This document shows, one piece after another, positions 1-13,855 of a stretch of 64,000 bases of DNA. Both the position numbers and the translations under genes were made by a program. Position 1 is the first letter of the stretch; each line of letters begins with the position of its first letter. The notes under the pieces were generated by a model. That model was given only the letters and a program-made list of their open reading frames with translations, had not been told where the DNA came from and searched no databases. Origin of the DNA: Jeotgalibacillus sp. S-D1 (GTDB lineage: Bacteria > Bacillota > Bacilli > Bacillales > Jeotgalibacillaceae); contig NZ_SMZR01000001.1 in NCBI RefSeq assembly GCF_004358665.1, forward strand, positions 992,001 to 1,056,000. Reading direction: 5' to 3'.

Positions 1-534
1 CATGAGATTGATAAAGCGAAAGAAGAAGTGGTTTATTTTGAGCAGCTTTTACAGCAGCTTGAAGCGGCATCCACCTCTGATATAGAAGAAATCCGGGAAG
101 AGCTTGCAGAGGAAGGATATATAAAAGCCAAAATAACCAAGAAGAAAAAACCGAAGGCTGCAAAGCCAAAGCTTGAAGAATATGAATCTTCAACCGGGAC
201 ACTGATTCTTGTCGGCAAAAACAATAAACAAAATGACTTTTTAACAAACCGGCTGGCAGCCCGCGATGACCTTTGGTTCCATACAAAAGATATTCCCGGC
301 TCCCATGTGGTGATTAAAGAACAGGATCCTTCAAATGAAACGATACTGGAAGCCGCGTCCATCGCTGCTTATTACAGCAAAGCGCGGGCTTCAAGCTCTG
401 TGCCGGTTGATTACACCAGGATACGGCATGTAAAAAAACCAAGCGGTGCAAAACCGGGATATGTCATTTATGATCATCAGGAAACAGTATTTGTTACACC
501 AACAGAAGATTTAATTTTAAAACTTAAAAAATAA
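1..534 (+). CDS. rqcH: RqcH (NFACT family), C-terminal part only
   Basis: This is the 3' end of a gene whose 5' part lies outside the window; the frame is open from base 1 (His-Glu-Ile-Asp...). The fragment starts in a coiled-coil, passes a Lys-rich linker (KKKKPK) and ends in the NFACT-R domain with the characteristic [14 protein letters not shown] stretch. The family (Rqc2/NEMF homologue, YloA in B. subtilis) binds stalled 50S subunits and directs C-terminal alanine tailing of stuck nascent chains. ylmH, whose product has also been linked to this pathway, lies at 17.6-18.4 kb. The gene converges on pyrE; in B. subtilis a sulfate-assimilation cluster lies between the two. Older annotations call it a fibronectin-binding protein. 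Confidence 0.93.
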   Translation, partial: HEIDKAKEEVVYFEQLLQQLEAASTSDIEEIREELAEEGYIKAKITKKKKPKAAKPKLEEYESSTGTLILVGKNNKQNDFLTNRLAARDDLWFHTKDIPGSHVVIKEQDPSNETILEAASIAAYYSKARASSSVPVDYTRIRHVKKPSGAKPGYVIYDHQETVFVTPTEDLILKLKK

Positions 535-539
535 TAAAT

Positions 540-584
540 AAAGAGGATTTCCCAACACACTGACGATTGGGAAATCCTTTTTTT
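540..584. terminator. Terminator shared by rqcH and pyrE
   Basis: An 11-bp inverted repeat (GGATTTCCCAA at 545-555 and its complement at 567-577) is followed on the plus strand by a run of seven T. It sits between two convergent genes, and the T run favours termination of rqcH. On the minus strand the tail is weaker (TCTTTATTTATT), so it can serve the end of the pyr operon less well. Confidence 0.85.
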
Positions 585-1171
585 ATATACTTTTCTGCCA
601 CTCTCTTAAACTGTTCAAATCTTCTTCTTTTACATAACCCAGCTCTGCAGCCTGTGAAATTAATGTATCGTAATCGGTTAATGAATAATTAGTAATCCCG
701 GCTTCCTGCAGCGCTTTTTCCGCTTTCGGTAGACCGTATGTAAAAATAGAGGCAATGCCGACTACATCACAGCCGGCTGCGTTTAATGCCTTAGCCGCTT
801 CCAAGCTGCTGCCTCCGGTGGAGATTAAATCTTCAATTACTACTACCTTCTGCCCCGCTTTTGCCAGCCCTTCAATTTGATTCCCTTTGCCATGCTTTTT
901 TGCAGAAGACCTGACATAGCACATTGGCAGGTCCAGTAAGTCGCTGACCCACGCTGCATGAGGAATACCTGCTGTCGCTGTTCCGGCAATTAACTCCGCT
1001 TCGGGAAAATATTCTTCTACCAGGGCAGCCAAACCATTTGCTACACTTTTTCTCACCTGAGGATAAGACATCGTTAGCCGGTTATCGCAATAAATTGGCG
1101 ACTCTATCCCAGACGACCAGATAAATGGTTCCTCCGGCCGTAAATGAACCGCTTTAATTTCAAGAAGGCTT

Positions 1172-1191
<20 letters not shown>
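583..1191 (-). CDS. pyrE: Orotate phosphoribosyltransferase
   Basis: Converts orotate and PRPP to orotidine 5'-monophosphate, the fifth step of UMP synthesis, in the cytoplasm. The 202-residue product carries the type I PRPP-binding motif [13 protein letters not shown] at about residues 116-128 and a flexible catalytic loop ([11 protein letters not shown]) near 95-105. It is the last gene of the pyr operon and overlaps the 3' end of pyrF by about 20 bases, which suggests coupled translation. The ATG at 1191 is preferred over a start nine bases upstream because it gives the usual MKKQIAKxLLEI beginning. Expression follows the PyrR attenuators more than 9 kb upstream. Confidence 0.97.
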
Positions 1192-3582
<2,391 letters not shown>

Positions 3583-3586
<4 letters not shown>

Positions 3587-6500
3587 ATAGAGACCTTCTC
3601 CTTATTTGGTAAAGTCATAGGATCCATGGCAAAGTTCATTGATTCAAATACCCGTACCATTGCCTCTGCTGTATCAAGTGAAGTCAAACATGGAATGCTG
3701 TTTTCAACGGATTCTCTTCTTATTCTAAATCCGTCTCTTGCAGGCTGTTTTCCTTTAGTCAGCGTATTGATCACGAGCTGAATTTCTCCTCCCTGTATAA
3801 AATCAAGAAGTGTTTTTTCACCTTGGCCAATTTTGTTTACTACTTCATACGGTATGCCAATTTCACTCAGTATTCCTGACGTTCCTTCAGTGGCAAGAAT
3901 TTTATATCCTAATGCATGAAAACGTTTTGCCAAAACGGCTGCTTCCGGCTTGTCTTTATCGGCTACAGTTAAAAGAACTGATCCATGTTTTTTCATACTC
4001 ATTCCAGCTGCTACTAATCCCTTATACAGCGCCTTTTCAAGGGTAGCATCTTTTCCCATGACTTCCCCTGTTGATTTCATTTCAGGTCCTAATGTAATAT
4101 CAACCCGGCGTAATTTAGCAAAGGAAAACACAGGTACTTTTACAAATACCCCTTTACCCGGCTTAACCAGCCCCGTGCCAAAACCAAAGGAAGGAATAGA
4201 GTGGCCCAATATTGCTTTTGTTGCCAGATTAGCCATTGGCACACCGGTGATCTTGCTTAAGAAAGGAACCGTTCTGCTGGATCTTGGATTAACTTCAAGA
4301 ACGTAAATTTGATCTTTCGAAATAACGTACTGAATATTTATTAATCCTTTAATGTTCAATCCTCTGGCAAGCTTTTCTGTATACAAGGCAAGCTGATTAA
4401 TTTGATCATCGGTAAGGGACTGAGGAGGATAAACTGCAATCGAGTCTCCAGAATGAACTCCAGCCCGCTCTATATGCTCCATTATCCCCGGTATTAAGAC
4501 GTTTTCCCCATCTGAGATGGCATCGACTTCAATCTCTTTTCCCGTTAAATAACGATCTATTAATACCGGGTGTTCCGGACTTGCTTTTACTGCGTTGGTC
4601 ATGTATTGCTCTAATTCTTCTTTACGGTAAACAATTTCCATCGCTCTTCCGCCAAGAACGTAGGAAGGACGAACAAGCACAGGATACCCAATGGATTCAG
4701 CAATAATCAGCGCTTCCCTGGCTGAAACGGCTGTTTTTCCTTCCGGCTGAGGAATATCCAATTCATTTAGTGTGTGTTCGAATTTGTCCCTGTTTTCTGC
4801 CCGGTCTAAATCCTCAAGGCTTGTACCAAGTATCTTTACGCCCCGTTCAACCAGTTTGTCCGCCAGGTTAATCGCAGTTTGTCCGCCAAACTGGACAATA
4901 ACTCCTTCCGGCTGCTCAAGGTCCACAATATGCATCACATCTTCAATTGTCAGCGGTTCAAAGTACAGCTTATCTGAAATCGAAAAATCTGTTGAAACTG
5001 TCTCCGGATTATTGTTAATGATAATCGCTTCATAACCGGCTTCTTTGATTGCCCACACTGAATGGACAGTTGCATAGTCAAATTCAACGCCCTGGCCAAT
5101 ACGGATCGGACCTGAACCGAGTACAATCACCTTTTTTCGTTCACTGACGACGGACTCGTTTTCTTCTTCGTAGGTGCCGTAAAAGTAAGGGGTTGACGAT
5201 TCAAATTCAGCCGCACAGGTATCTACCATTTTATATACAGGCAGGATGGATTCTTTTTTTCTTGTATCATATACTTCTTTTTCATCACAATTCCATAACC
5301 GGGCAATCGTAATATCAGAGAATCCCATCCGCTTCGCCTGTTTTAAAGTTTCATAATCTCTCGTTTGGGCAATATCTTTTTCGAATGCAACGATTTTTTC
5401 CATTTTATCAAGAAAAAAATAGTCGATTTTGCTCCACTCATGAATGTCTTCGACTGGCACTCCTCTTCTCAATGCTTCTCCTACATAGAAAAGTCTTTCG
5501 TCGCCGGCTTTTCTTATTCTTCTTTCGATCCATTCCGCCGTGAAAGAATCTGCTTGATCAAGCTCCAGATGATATACATCATTTTCTAGAGATCGTACTG
5601 CCTTAAGCAATGATTCTTCAATCGTCCGGCCGATCGCCATGATTTCTCCTGTTGCTTTCATTTGTGTTCCCAGATTTCGTTTAGCCGATTCAAATTTATC
5701 AAATGGCCATCTTGGAATTTTGGTCACTACATAATCTAACGCAGGCTCAAAGCAGGCATAAGATGTTCCGGTAACAGGATTCAGCATTTCATCTAATGTC
5801 AGACCTACTGCAATTTTTGCAGCAAGCTTTGCAATAGGATAGCCCGTTGCTTTTGATGCAAGAGCCGATGACCGGCTTACCCGCGGATTAACTTCGATAA
5901 TGTAATACTGATAGCTGTGGGGGTCCAGTGCCAGCTGAACATTACAGCCGCCTTCAATCCCCAATTCTCTGATGATTTTTAGCGAGCAGTTTCTCAGCAT
6001 TTGATATTCGCGGTCACTCAATGTTTGAGACGGAGCTACAACGATTGAATCACCAGTATGAATTCCAACCGGATCAATGTTTTCCATATTACATACTACA
6101 ATGGCATGGTCACTGGCATCCCGCATTACTTCATATTCAATTTCTTTAAATCCCGCAATGCTTTTTTCAAGGAGGCATTGTGTCACTGGACTGTATTTCA
6201 GACCAGAAGAAACGATTTCTTTCAGCTCTTTATCATTATGACAAATTCCTCCTCCCGTACCACCGAGCGTAAACGCAGGACGAACGATCACGGGATAGCC
6301 AATTCTCTCAACGAAAGCTTTCGCTTCATCAAGATTATGAATAATATCACTGTCGGGTACAGGCTCTCCTAATTCATTCATCAATGTTCGAAATAAGTCA
6401 CGGTCTTCAGCCTGCTGAATTGCGGAAAGCTTAGTTCCTAATATTTCTACGTCACATTCATCCAAAACGCCGGATTCTGAAAGTTCAACAGCCAGGTTAA

Positions 6501-6786
6501 GAGCCGTTTGCCCGCCTAAAGTAGGAAGTAAAGCGTCCGGGCGCTCTTTGCGAATGATCTGACTTATGAATTCTACCGTTAATGGTTCCATGTACACTTT
6601 ATCTGCGATTTCAGTGTCCGTCATGATGGTAGCAGGGTTGGAGTTAACGAGAATGACTTTATAGCCTTCTTCCCTCAAAGCCAGGCAAGCCTGGGTGCCA
6701 GCGTAATCAAACTCCGCTGCCTGGCCGATAACGATCGGTCCTGATCCGATAACTAAAATAGTTTGTATATCTGTACGTTTAGGCAT
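3583..6786 (-). CDS. carB: Carbamoyl-phosphate synthase, large subunit (pyrimidine-specific)
   Basis: Makes carbamoyl phosphate from bicarbonate, two ATP and ammonia delivered by CarA. The 1067-residue protein shows the duplicated ATP-grasp architecture: an N-terminal carboxyphosphate half beginning [23 protein letters not shown], and a second half with the matching [22 protein letters not shown]-terminal MGS-like allosteric domain follows (about residue 930 onward, LATEGTSG). The copy inside the pyr operon corresponds to B. subtilis pyrAB. No arginine-specific copy is in the window. The start ATG overlaps the carA end by eight bases. Confidence 0.97.
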
Positions 6787-7870
6787 GTGCTGCTTCCTCC
6801 TTCAAGAACTGTTCCATCATTGTCATAAATTGGTCGAATAAACCGTTGGCATCCTCCGGACCGGGTGAAGCTTCCGGATGATACTGAACTGAAAACGCCG
6901 GCACTGTTTTATGTCTGAGCCCCTCCACAGTTCCATCGTTGAGTGCAACATGAGTGATTTCCAAAGAAGTTGCCAACAGCGATGCTGGATCTACTGTATA
7001 TCCATGATTTTGAGCTGTTATATCAACTTTTCCTGAACTTAGTTCTTTTACAGGGTGATTTGATCCACGGTGACCGAACTTTAATTTAAACGTATCCGCT
7101 CCACACGCCAGAGCAAGGAGCTGGTGCCCAAGACAAATTCCAAACACCGGGACTTTTCCTAGAAGCTCATTCACCATTTGAATCGCTTCGGTTACATCCT
7201 TCGGATCCCCGGGACCATTTGACAGCATGACGCCATCGGGATGCAGAGAAAGAATGGAGGAAACGGATGTATTATACGGAACTACGATTACATCGCAATC
7301 ACGGCGATTCAGCTCCCTCAAAATACCGTGTTTCATTCCAAAATCAACGAGCACTACCCGTTTCCCTCTCCCCGGGCTAGGATATGGAGTTGGTGTAGAT
7401 ACCTGCTGCACCTGATTTGTCGGCAAAGTACATGACTGCAGTGAATCAACTACATTTTGAACATCCACATCAAGCGCAGTAAGCTTTCCTTTTAATGTTC
7501 CATGCTGCCGAATCAGGCGTGTCAGCTTTCTCGTATCGATTCCGGCTAGACCTGGAATGTTTTTTTCTTTTAGCAGCTCATCTATCGTGAGCTCGCTTCT
7601 GAAGTTGGAAGGCAGATCAGTAGCTTCACGTACAATAAGTGCTTTTATTGATGGCTGGATTGATTCAAAATCATCTCGATTAATGCCGTAATTTCCGATG
7701 AGCGGGTAAGTTAATGCAACCATTTGACCGCAATAGGAAGGGTCAGATAAAATTTCCTGGTAACCGGTCATACCGGTATTAAAAACGACTTCCCCAACTG
7801 TATCCCCTTCACTGCCAAATCCTTCTCCTACAAACACGGTGCCGTCTTCTAAAATCAATTGTCTCTTCAT
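6779..7870 (-). CDS. carA: Carbamoyl-phosphate synthase, small (glutaminase) subunit
   Basis: Hydrolyses glutamine and feeds ammonia to CarB. The class I glutamine amidotransferase nucleophile is Cys246 in VFGICLGHQ, and the His/Glu of the triad are in [10 protein letters not shown]. The N-terminal CPSase small-chain domain ([15 protein letters not shown]) is intact. The ATG at 7870 has GGAG 8 bases upstream; an in-frame upstream start six codons earlier would run into pyrC. Equivalent to B. subtilis pyrAA, 363 aa. A short Pro/Ser-rich linker ([12 protein letters not shown]) joins the two domains. Confidence 0.97.
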   Translation of the reverse strand: MKRQLILEDGTVFVGEGFGSEGDTVGEVVFNTGMTGYQEILSDPSYCGQMVALTYPLIGNYGINRDDFESIQPSIKALIVREATDLPSNFRSELTIDELLKEKNIPGLAGIDTRKLTRLIRQHGTLKGKLTALDVDVQNVVDSLQSCTLPTNQVQQVSTPTPYPSPGRGKRVVLVDFGMKHGILRELNRRDCDVIVVPYNTSVSSILSLHPDGVMLSNGPGDPKDVTEAIQMVNELLGKVPVFGICLGHQLLALACGADTFKLKFGHRGSNHPVKELSSGKVDITAQNHGYTVDPASLLATSLEITHVALNDGTVEGLRHKTVPAFSVQYHPEASPGPEDANGLFDQFMTMMEQFLKEEAAHA

Positions 7871-9141
7871 TCTGATTGCTCCTTCCATGCAACTTTTCCA
7901 TTTACAATCGTCATAACAGGCCAGCCCATCGTTTTCAAACCGTTAAACGGTGTGTTTTTTCCTTTGGACAGAAATTCATTTGCATCAATTCTTTTTTCCT
8001 TAGAAAGATCAAGCAGGACCAGATCAGCTGGCTGCCCAACCTGGATTGTGCCTGCATTTAATCCAAAGGTCTCAGCTGGTTTAATCGTCAGCCAGTCAAT
8101 CAGCTGCGTCAGCGTCCATCGTTCTGTTTTTACAAACCGCGTATAAAGCAAAGGAAAAGCTGTTTCAAGCCCAACAATACCAAATGGGGCAAGTTTCATT
8201 CCTTCAGATTTTTCCTCCAGTGAGTGGGGGGCATGATCGGTTGCGATAAAATCAATGGTCCCGTCTTCCAGTCCGTCCAATAGTGCTTTATGATCTTCCA
8301 ATGACCTGAGAGGAGGATTCATTTTATACATTGAATCGGGCTCAGTGATGTCCTGCTCATTCAGCAGCAGGTGATGCGGTGTTACTTCAGCTGTCACCCG
8401 GATACCTGCTTTTTTTGCGTCTCTGATTACACGGACAGATTCTTTTGTTGACACATGGCAGACATGGTAATGGCAGCCTGCCGCTTCAGCCAACAGCACA
8501 TCCCGTGCAATTTGGACTGATTCACAAATCGAGGGAATACCCGGCAGCCCCAGTTCTTTTGATTTTTCTCCATCATGCATGCACCCTCCATGAATGAGCG
8601 TGTTATCCTCACAGTGGGCAACAATCGCCTTTCCTACACCAGCAGCTCTTTTCATTGCCTGGTACATCATATCAGCGCTTTGAACACCCACTCCATCATC
8701 CGTAAAAGCAAATATTCCCAGTTCATGGAGTGATTCCATATCCACTAAATTTTTGCCAAGCTGGCGTTCTGTAATTGACGCATAAGGAAGTACATTTACA
8801 CTTGATGTTTGTTCGATGCGGCTGAACAAATCCTTGACGGTTTCAACCGTGTCCGGAACAGGACGGGTATTTGGCATTGCACATATTGTTGTAAATCCTC
8901 CCCGCGCAGCAGCAGCAGAACCTGTCTGAATAGTTTCTTTATGTTCTCCACCCGGTTCTCTGAGATGAACATGCACATCCACAAATCCCGGTGCCAGGAA
9001 AAATCCTTTTCCATCAATAACCTGCTCATAGTCACCGGTTGGATGTTCACCAATTTCAGCTATTTTTCCATCTTTAATCCCTACATAACCAAGCTCATTT
9101 TTTTCTGCATCGATCGTTGCGTTTTTAATTAACAAATTCAT
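7867..9141 (-). CDS. pyrC: Dihydroorotase
   Basis: Cyclises N-carbamoyl-aspartate to dihydroorotate. This is the long class I amidohydrolase form of 424 aa found in Bacillus. Zinc ligands are visible as His57 and His59 in [13 protein letters not shown], followed by [16 protein letters not shown] and the catalytic Asp in IATDHAPH. The C-terminal part completes the composite amidohydrolase sandwich. The ATG lies inside the last codons of pyrB and the stop overlaps the start of carA by four bases. Confidence 0.97.
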   Translation of the reverse strand: MNLLIKNATIDAEKNELGYVGIKDGKIAEIGEHPTGDYEQVIDGKGFFLAPGFVDVHVHLREPGGEHKETIQTGSAAAARGGFTTICAMPNTRPVPDTVETVKDLFSRIEQTSSVNVLPYASITERQLGKNLVDMESLHELGIFAFTDDGVGVQSADMMYQAMKRAAGVGKAIVAHCEDNTLIHGGCMHDGEKSKELGLPGIPSICESVQIARDVLLAEAAGCHYHVCHVSTKESVRVIRDAKKAGIRVTAEVTPHHLLLNEQDITEPDSMYKMNPPLRSLEDHKALLDGLEDGTIDFIATDHAPHSLEEKSEGMKLAPFGIVGLETAFPLLYTRFVKTERWTLTQLIDWLTIKPAETFGLNAGTIQVGQPADLVLLDLSKEKRIDANEFLSKGKNTPFNGLKTMGWPVMTIVNGKVAWKEQSE

Positions 9142-10033
9142 GTTTTAAAGCCTCCCTTTGTTGTAAAACAAACTGCAGCATTGCCATTCGGGTATATACG
9201 CCATTTGCCATTTGCTTAAAAATTCTTGACCGGCTGCATTCCACCAATTCATCTGCAATCTCAACTCCCCTGTTTACAGGAGCAGGATGCATTATGATAC
9301 TTGACTGCTTCATTCTCTTTTCTCTTTCTGCATTCAGACCGTACAACCGGTGATATTCATTCTTAGAGAACGTCATCCCAAATGCATGCCTCTCATGCTG
9401 AACGCGCAGCATCATTAATACATCACTTGTTTCCACTGCCTGATCAAAATCTATGTATCTCCCTATTGCCAGCAAATCATCGTCCATCCATTCTTTAGGA
9501 CCAGAAAATTGCACAAACGCTCCCAGTCTTTTTAACGCAATGGCGTTCGATCTTGCGACACGGCTGTGATGAATATCGCCTACAATGGTGACATTCAGCC
9601 CTTTAAATGATTTAAACTCCTGATAGATGGTTTGCAAATCAAGTAAGCACTGGGATGGATGATGCCCCATCCCGTCTCCGCCATTAATGATGGAAAGCTT
9701 AACCCGGCCTTCAAGCTGATCAAAAAAACGGTCTTCGCCGTGACGAATCACCACGACATCAAGTCCTACCGCCTCAAGTGTTTTAACGGTGTCATAAAGC
9801 GTTTCGCCTTTTTGAATCGAAGCGGTTTGTGCATCAAATGAAATTACATTCATGCCAAGCTTTCTTTCGGCCATCTCAAAGCTGCTTTTTGTGCGGGTGC
9901 TGTCTTCAAAAAACAAATTGGCAGCATAATAAGGGCGCGTCAATTGTTTTTGGCCCCTTCTAAATGCTTCAGCCGTCTCGATAAGATACATCATTTGCTC
10001 ATTTGTTAAATCATCCATCGTTAAGATATGCAC
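9125..10033 (-). CDS. pyrB: Aspartate carbamoyltransferase, catalytic chain
   Basis: Condenses carbamoyl phosphate with aspartate. The phosphate-binding motif [11 protein letters not shown] is at residues 41-51 and the conserved HPAPVNRG near the C-terminus. At 302 aa it matches the Bacillus catalytic trimer, which has no regulatory chain, and no pyrI is present. The start is set at GTG 10033, behind AAGGAGG with a 7-base gap. A longer open frame to 10090 exists only because the attenuator hairpin happens to be open, and its added residues are the translated terminator. The gene follows the third PyrR attenuator. Confidence 0.96.
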   Translation of the reverse strand: MHILTMDDLTNEQMMYLIETAEAFRRGQKQLTRPYYAANLFFEDSTRTKSSFEMAERKLGMNVISFDAQTASIQKGETLYDTVKTLEAVGLDVVVIRHGEDRFFDQLEGRVKLSIINGGDGMGHHPSQCLLDLQTIYQEFKSFKGLNVTIVGDIHHSRVARSNAIALKRLGAFVQFSGPKEWMDDDLLAIGRYIDFDQAVETSDVLMMLRVQHERHAFGMTFSKNEYHRLYGLNAEREKRMKQSSIIMHPAPVNRGVEIADELVECSRSRIFKQMANGVYTRMAMLQFVLQQREALKHEFVN

Positions 10034-10052
10034 ATTTTTACCTCCTTCGATA

Positions 10053-10156
10053 TAAAAAACACCTTTTGAGAAAGCCTCAAAAGGTGTCAAAAGAAACCTG
10101 CGTAAATACAGTTTCTAATTCCCCTTTTGAAAGCCTCTCTGGACTTCAATTAAAAG
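10053..10156 (-). promoter_or_regulatory. PyrR-dependent attenuator ahead of pyrB
   Basis: The transcript contains the PyrR binding-loop consensus AGUCCAGAGAGGCU (minus strand, 10132-10146) just after the pyrP stop. It is followed by an intrinsic terminator with a 12-bp stem (ACACCTTTTGAG and its complement, about 10054-10087) and a T run. This is the Bacillus layout: PyrR with UMP binds the anti-antiterminator loop and lets the terminator form when pyrimidines are plentiful. Confidence 0.95.
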
Positions 10157-10161
10157 GATTG

Positions 10162-11490
10162 CTATGCAACTTCTTTTTCTTCATTAAAAAGACTTTCTTC
10201 CTCTTTTTTTCTGCCGGGCAGTACAAGGTTTAAAAAGATCCCGACGATTGCAGCAAGCGCCATTCCGGGAAGCGTAAACTCAGGTGTAAACTGAATGAAT
10301 GCCCCTCCCACTCCGAGAATCATAATAACTGAAGCAATGATCAAATTCCGTTTATAAGAAAAATCCACCTTTGCTTCGATCAGCATCCGCAATCCGCTTG
10401 AAGCAATGATTCCAAACAACAGGATGGATACTCCGCCCATTACTGCAGTGGGGATTGTACTGATGAGGGCTGATATTTTGCCTACAAAACCAAAGCATAT
10501 TGCCAGGACAGCAGCGCCGCCGATAACAAACACACTGTAAACCCGTGTAATAGCCAGCACTCCTATATTTTCACCATAAGTCGTATTTGGCGGTCCTCCG
10601 ATTAAGGAAGCGATGATTGTTGCCACGCCATCTCCTAAAATTGAACGGTGCAGACCCGGCTTTTCAAGAAAATTGCGCCCCACTACTTTACTTACAACCA
10701 TTTGATGACCGGTATGCTCAGACAGCGTCACTACCGCGATGGGTACCATCAGCGCCAGTGCAGCCATTGAAAAAGATGGGGTATAGTTGACAAATGGTAT
10801 GATAAATTCAGGCATCGCAAACCATTTAGCATCCAGAACCGGCTGGAAATCAACCAGACCGGCAAATATTCCTGCAATGTACCCGCCTGTTATTCCGATT
10901 AAAATAGGTATGAGTCCAAAGAATTTTTTAAAATAAATTGAGCCGACTACTGTAATGGCTAAAGTGATCAGAGCAACTGTGATATGCCGTCCGCTGTATA
11001 CGAAATCCATCGGGTTTTGAGCTAATGGATTTTCATACATAGCCATATTAACTGCAGTGCCTGCGAGTCCAAGTCCGATGACGATGATAACCGGCCCTAC
11101 GACTACCGGCGGAAGTACCCGGGTCAGCCATCCAACGCCAAACTTATAAATCAGGAGTGAAACTGCGCCGTAGGCAAGCCCCGCAAAAAAAGCTCCAAAC
11201 ATAGCGGCCTGAGGTCCGCCAAGTTCAGTTGCAGCAATGATCGGTGCTATAAAAGCAAAGGAAGAACCAAGGTAGGCCGGTATCTGCCCTTTCGTAATTA
11301 ATAGGTAGGCAAGTGTTCCCAGTCCGCTTGAGATAAGCGCCACACCGGGGCTTAACCCTACAAGCATGGGAACTAATACCGTTGCTCCAAACATTGCGAA
11401 AAGATGCTGTAAGCTTAATGTCAGCCATTGATTGGCTTTTGGCACTTCCTGAACATCGAGTACTGGACGTTTTGTTTCTGCTGTTGTCAT
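10162..11490 (-). CDS. pyrP: Uracil permease
   Basis: Proton-coupled uracil importer of the nucleobase-cation symporter 2 (NCS2/UraA) family, in the cytoplasmic membrane. The 442-aa protein is almost wholly hydrophobic with about 12-14 predicted membrane segments. It shows the substrate-site region VPIAVVTLSEHTGHQ and the GGPPNTTYGENIG motif of the family. It lies between two PyrR attenuators, so import and synthesis are repressed together. The start is the ATG at 11490 behind GAGGAGG; the upstream in-frame ATG lies in the attenuator hairpin. Confidence 0.96.
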   Translation of the reverse strand: MTTAETKRPVLDVQEVPKANQWLTLSLQHLFAMFGATVLVPMLVGLSPGVALISSGLGTLAYLLITKGQIPAYLGSSFAFIAPIIAATELGGPQAAMFGAFFAGLAYGAVSLLIYKFGVGWLTRVLPPVVVGPVIIVIGLGLAGTAVNMAMYENPLAQNPMDFVYSGRHITVALITLAITVVGSIYFKKFFGLIPILIGITGGYIAGIFAGLVDFQPVLDAKWFAMPEFIIPFVNYTPSFSMAALALMVPIAVVTLSEHTGHQMVVSKVVGRNFLEKPGLHRSILGDGVATIIASLIGGPPNTTYGENIGVLAITRVYSVFVIGGAAVLAICFGFVGKISALISTIPTAVMGGVSILLFGIIASSGLRMLIEAKVDFSYKRNLIIASVIMILGVGGAFIQFTPEFTLPGMALAAIVGIFLNLVLPGRKKEEESLFNEEKEVA

Positions 11491-11508
11491 GTTTTTCCTC
11501 CTCATATA

Positions 11509-11617
11509 GAAAAAACCCTCTTCATCCATGAGGGCATAGACAAAGAGGGCAGACAGAAGGAAGGCGGTGCATCCTTCTGAAATTCCTTTGTCAGCCTCTC
11601 TGGACTGCGATTAAAGG
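11509..11617 (-). promoter_or_regulatory. PyrR-dependent attenuator ahead of pyrP
   Basis: The binding loop AGUCCAGAGAGGCU is at 11593-11607 (minus strand). A terminator follows, with arms CCCTC and GAGGG (about 11512-11534) and six T. The intervening segment GCCCTCTTTG repeats terminator-arm sequence and can act as part of the antiterminator. Confidence 0.93.
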
Positions 11618-11626
11618 ATATTCATT

Positions 11627-12187
<561 letters not shown>

Positions 12188-12191
12188 CTAT

Positions 12192-12296
12192 AGAAAAACC
12201 CTCCCAGTCAGCAGACAGGGAGGGTACAGGTATGCATATTACAAACATGCACACAAAATTGTCCTTCCCAGCCTCTCTGGACTGATTTAAAGGGTC
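12192..12296 (-). promoter_or_regulatory. PyrR-dependent attenuator ahead of pyrR
   Basis: This is the first leader of the operon. The PyrR loop AGUCCAGAGAGGCU lies at 12270-12284 (minus strand), about 30 bases after the predicted transcription start. The terminator has an 8-bp GC-rich stem (ACCCTCCC and its complement, 12196-12226) and a T run. Confidence 0.95.
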
Positions 12297-12316
12297 CGAA
12301 TTATTAAGTTGTTTTC

Positions 12317-12345
12317 ATTGTAAAGCCAAGCTCGATTTTTGTCAA
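12317..12345 (-). promoter_or_regulatory. Sigma-A promoter of the pyr operon
   Basis: On the minus strand there is a perfect -35 TTGACA (12345-12340), a 17-base spacer and TACAAT (12322-12317), five of six matching the -10 consensus. Transcription should start near 12310. The -35 element overlaps the stop codon of the upstream rluD-type gene, so the operon begins directly at that gene's end. Control is then left to the attenuators. Confidence 0.92.
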
Positions 12346-13253
12346 CGGTCATTCCGAAGCTTGTCGAGCAATTCTTCGTAATCGGCTGGCAATGGAGCAC
12401 TGAATTCAATATATTCCTCTGTTCTTGGATGGACAAAACCCAGAATACCTGCATGAAGTGCCTGACCGCCAATATCCATCGTTTTTCTCGGCCCATACTT
12501 AGGGTCTCCTGCCAGTGGAAATCCGATATACTTCATATGCACACGGATTTGATGTGTTCTGCCTGTTTCAAGTTCGCATTCCACAAAAGAAAACTCTTTG
12601 AAACGTTCCAGAACGCGAAAATGCGTGACAGCCTGCTTTCCGTTATTAACTACCGCCATGCTTTGGCGATCCTTTTGATCACGGCCGATAGGGGCATCAA
12701 TTGTTCCATATTCGTGAGGAATTAATCCATGGACGATCGCCCGGTATTTTCTTGTAACTGACTTATCAACAAGCTGCTGAACGAGTCTTTCATGAGAAAA
12801 ATCATTTTTTGCTACCATTAAAAGACCAGACGTATCTTTATCAATACGATGGACAATTCCGGGGCGCAATACGCCGTTAATCCCTGATAAGTCTTTGCAA
12901 TGAGCCATCAGACCGTTGACCAGTGTACCATTTAAATGACCGGGAGCAGGATGAACTACCATTCCTTTCGGCTTGTTCACGACAAGAACATCTTCATCTT
13001 CATAATGTATGTCCAAGTTCATTTCTTCAGCTTCCACGTCAAGCGGTTCAGGATCATGGATCGTTATTTCAATCATGTCTCCTGCTGCACTTTTATAATT
13101 TGGTTTAGCCGTCAAACCATTAACGGTTACATCGCCTTCCTTTATCCATTGCTGAACCTGAGATCGCGACCAGTCTTTTTGAAGACTTGCGACCACCATA
13201 TCAAGGCGATTGCCTTTTTCATTTTCCTGTATCTGATGTTGAATGTTTTCCAC
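12342..13253 (-). CDS. ylyB: Pseudouridine synthase, RluD family (YlyB)
   Basis: Isomerises uridine to pseudouridine in rRNA; the exact site cannot be read from sequence. An N-terminal S4 RNA-binding domain occupies about residues 14-60, and the catalytic Asp138 is in [10 protein letters not shown]. At 303 aa it matches B. subtilis YlyB, which sits at the same place between lspA and pyrR. It overlaps the end of lspA by 35 bases, so both genes probably share the lspA promoter. Confidence 0.94.
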   Translation of the reverse strand: MENIQHQIQENEKGNRLDMVVASLQKDWSRSQVQQWIKEGDVTVNGLTAKPNYKSAAGDMIEITIHDPEPLDVEAEEMNLDIHYEDEDVLVVNKPKGMVVHPAPGHLNGTLVNGLMAHCKDLSGINGVLRPGIVHRIDKDTSGLLMVAKNDFSHERLVQQLVDKSVTRKYRAIVHGLIPHEYGTIDAPIGRDQKDRQSMAVVNNGKQAVTHFRVLERFKEFSFVECELETGRTHQIRVHMKYIGFPLAGDPKYGPRKTMDIGGQALHAGILGFVHPRTEEYIEFSAPLPADYEELLDKLRNDR

Positions 13254-13707
13254 TCTTTTTCCTCTTTTCCTGCACTTCTTCCAAAATCATTTGAATTAAA
13301 AGCAATGCCACACCTATTGTTAAGGCAGCATCCGCTATATTAAAGATAAAATTGAAGAAAGTAAATTGAATAAAATCAACCACTTCTAGTCTGAATATCC
13401 GGTCAATAAAATTGCCAACCGCACCTCCAAGAATAACCATAAGGCTTAAACTGAATAATGGATTTCCTTTTGCATGGCGGTGAAAATAAAATAGAATCCC
13501 GATAATCACAGCGATTGTAACAAGATAAAACAACCACATTTGTCCTTCTAACATACCCCAGGCGGCTCCGGTGTTGCGGTGTGAGGTTATGTAAAAGATA
13601 CCATCAATTACACGTATGGACTCCCCAAGCTCCATATTACGAACCACAAAATATTTTGTGATTTGGTCAATGACAATAATAAGGAAAGCAATTAAGTAAT
13701 AAATCAC
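13219..13707 (-). CDS. lspA: Lipoprotein signal peptidase II
   Basis: Aspartic membrane protease that removes signal peptides from lipid-modified prolipoproteins. Catalytic aspartates are visible at about 102 ([10 protein letters not shown]) and 126 ([11 protein letters not shown]), and four hydrophobic segments can be counted. The start is set at GTG 13707, behind CGGAGG. Upstream open frame exists but includes the promoter. In B. subtilis ylyA lies between ileS and lspA; here only a terminator and promoter occupy that place. Confidence 0.96.
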   Translation of the reverse strand: MIYYLIAFLIIVIDQITKYFVVRNMELGESIRVIDGIFYITSHRNTGAAWGMLEGQMWLFYLVTIAVIIGILFYFHRHAKGNPLFSLSLMVILGGAVGNFIDRIFRLEVVDFIQFTFFNFIFNIADAALTIGVALLLIQMILEEVQEKRKKSGKHSTSDTGK

Positions 13708-13745
13708 ATGTCTACCTCCGATAATTGAATACAATACCTTTGTGT

Positions 13746-13754
13746 ATTGTAGCA
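13746..13754 (-). promoter_or_regulatory. Extended -10 promoter for lspA-ylyB
   Basis: The minus strand carries TGCTACAAT (13754-13746), an extended -10 element 39 bases upstream of the lspA start and downstream of the ileS terminator. No convincing -35 was seen, which is tolerated with a TGn extension. Confidence 0.6.
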
Positions 13755-13805
13755 TAATTTACTGCTGCAGGCACCTGCGCCTGAATTGTTTTTTCATTTT
13801 GCATA

Positions 13806-13846
13806 TAAAAAGGCCCGGAGATCCAAACAGATCTCCAGGCCTTTTT
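13806..13846 (-). terminator. Terminator after ileS
   Basis: A near-perfect inverted repeat (AAAAAGGCCTGGAGATC, loop TGTTTG, then its complement with one mismatch) ends in five T, starting 10 bases beyond the ileS stop codon. Confidence 0.92.
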
Positions 13847-13855
13847 GGTTTCTGA

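Noticed and set aside
10034-10090. N-terminal extension of pyrB in frame with the gene (and similar ones for pyrP, pyrR and ileS)
   Set aside because: The extra codons are the attenuator or T-box terminator hairpins read as protein; good ribosome-binding sites lie downstream of the hairpins at the family-typical starts.
13770-13790. Short GC-rich inverted repeat CAGGC...GCCTG upstream of lspA
   Set aside because: Five-base arms are too short to support a call as operator or terminator.
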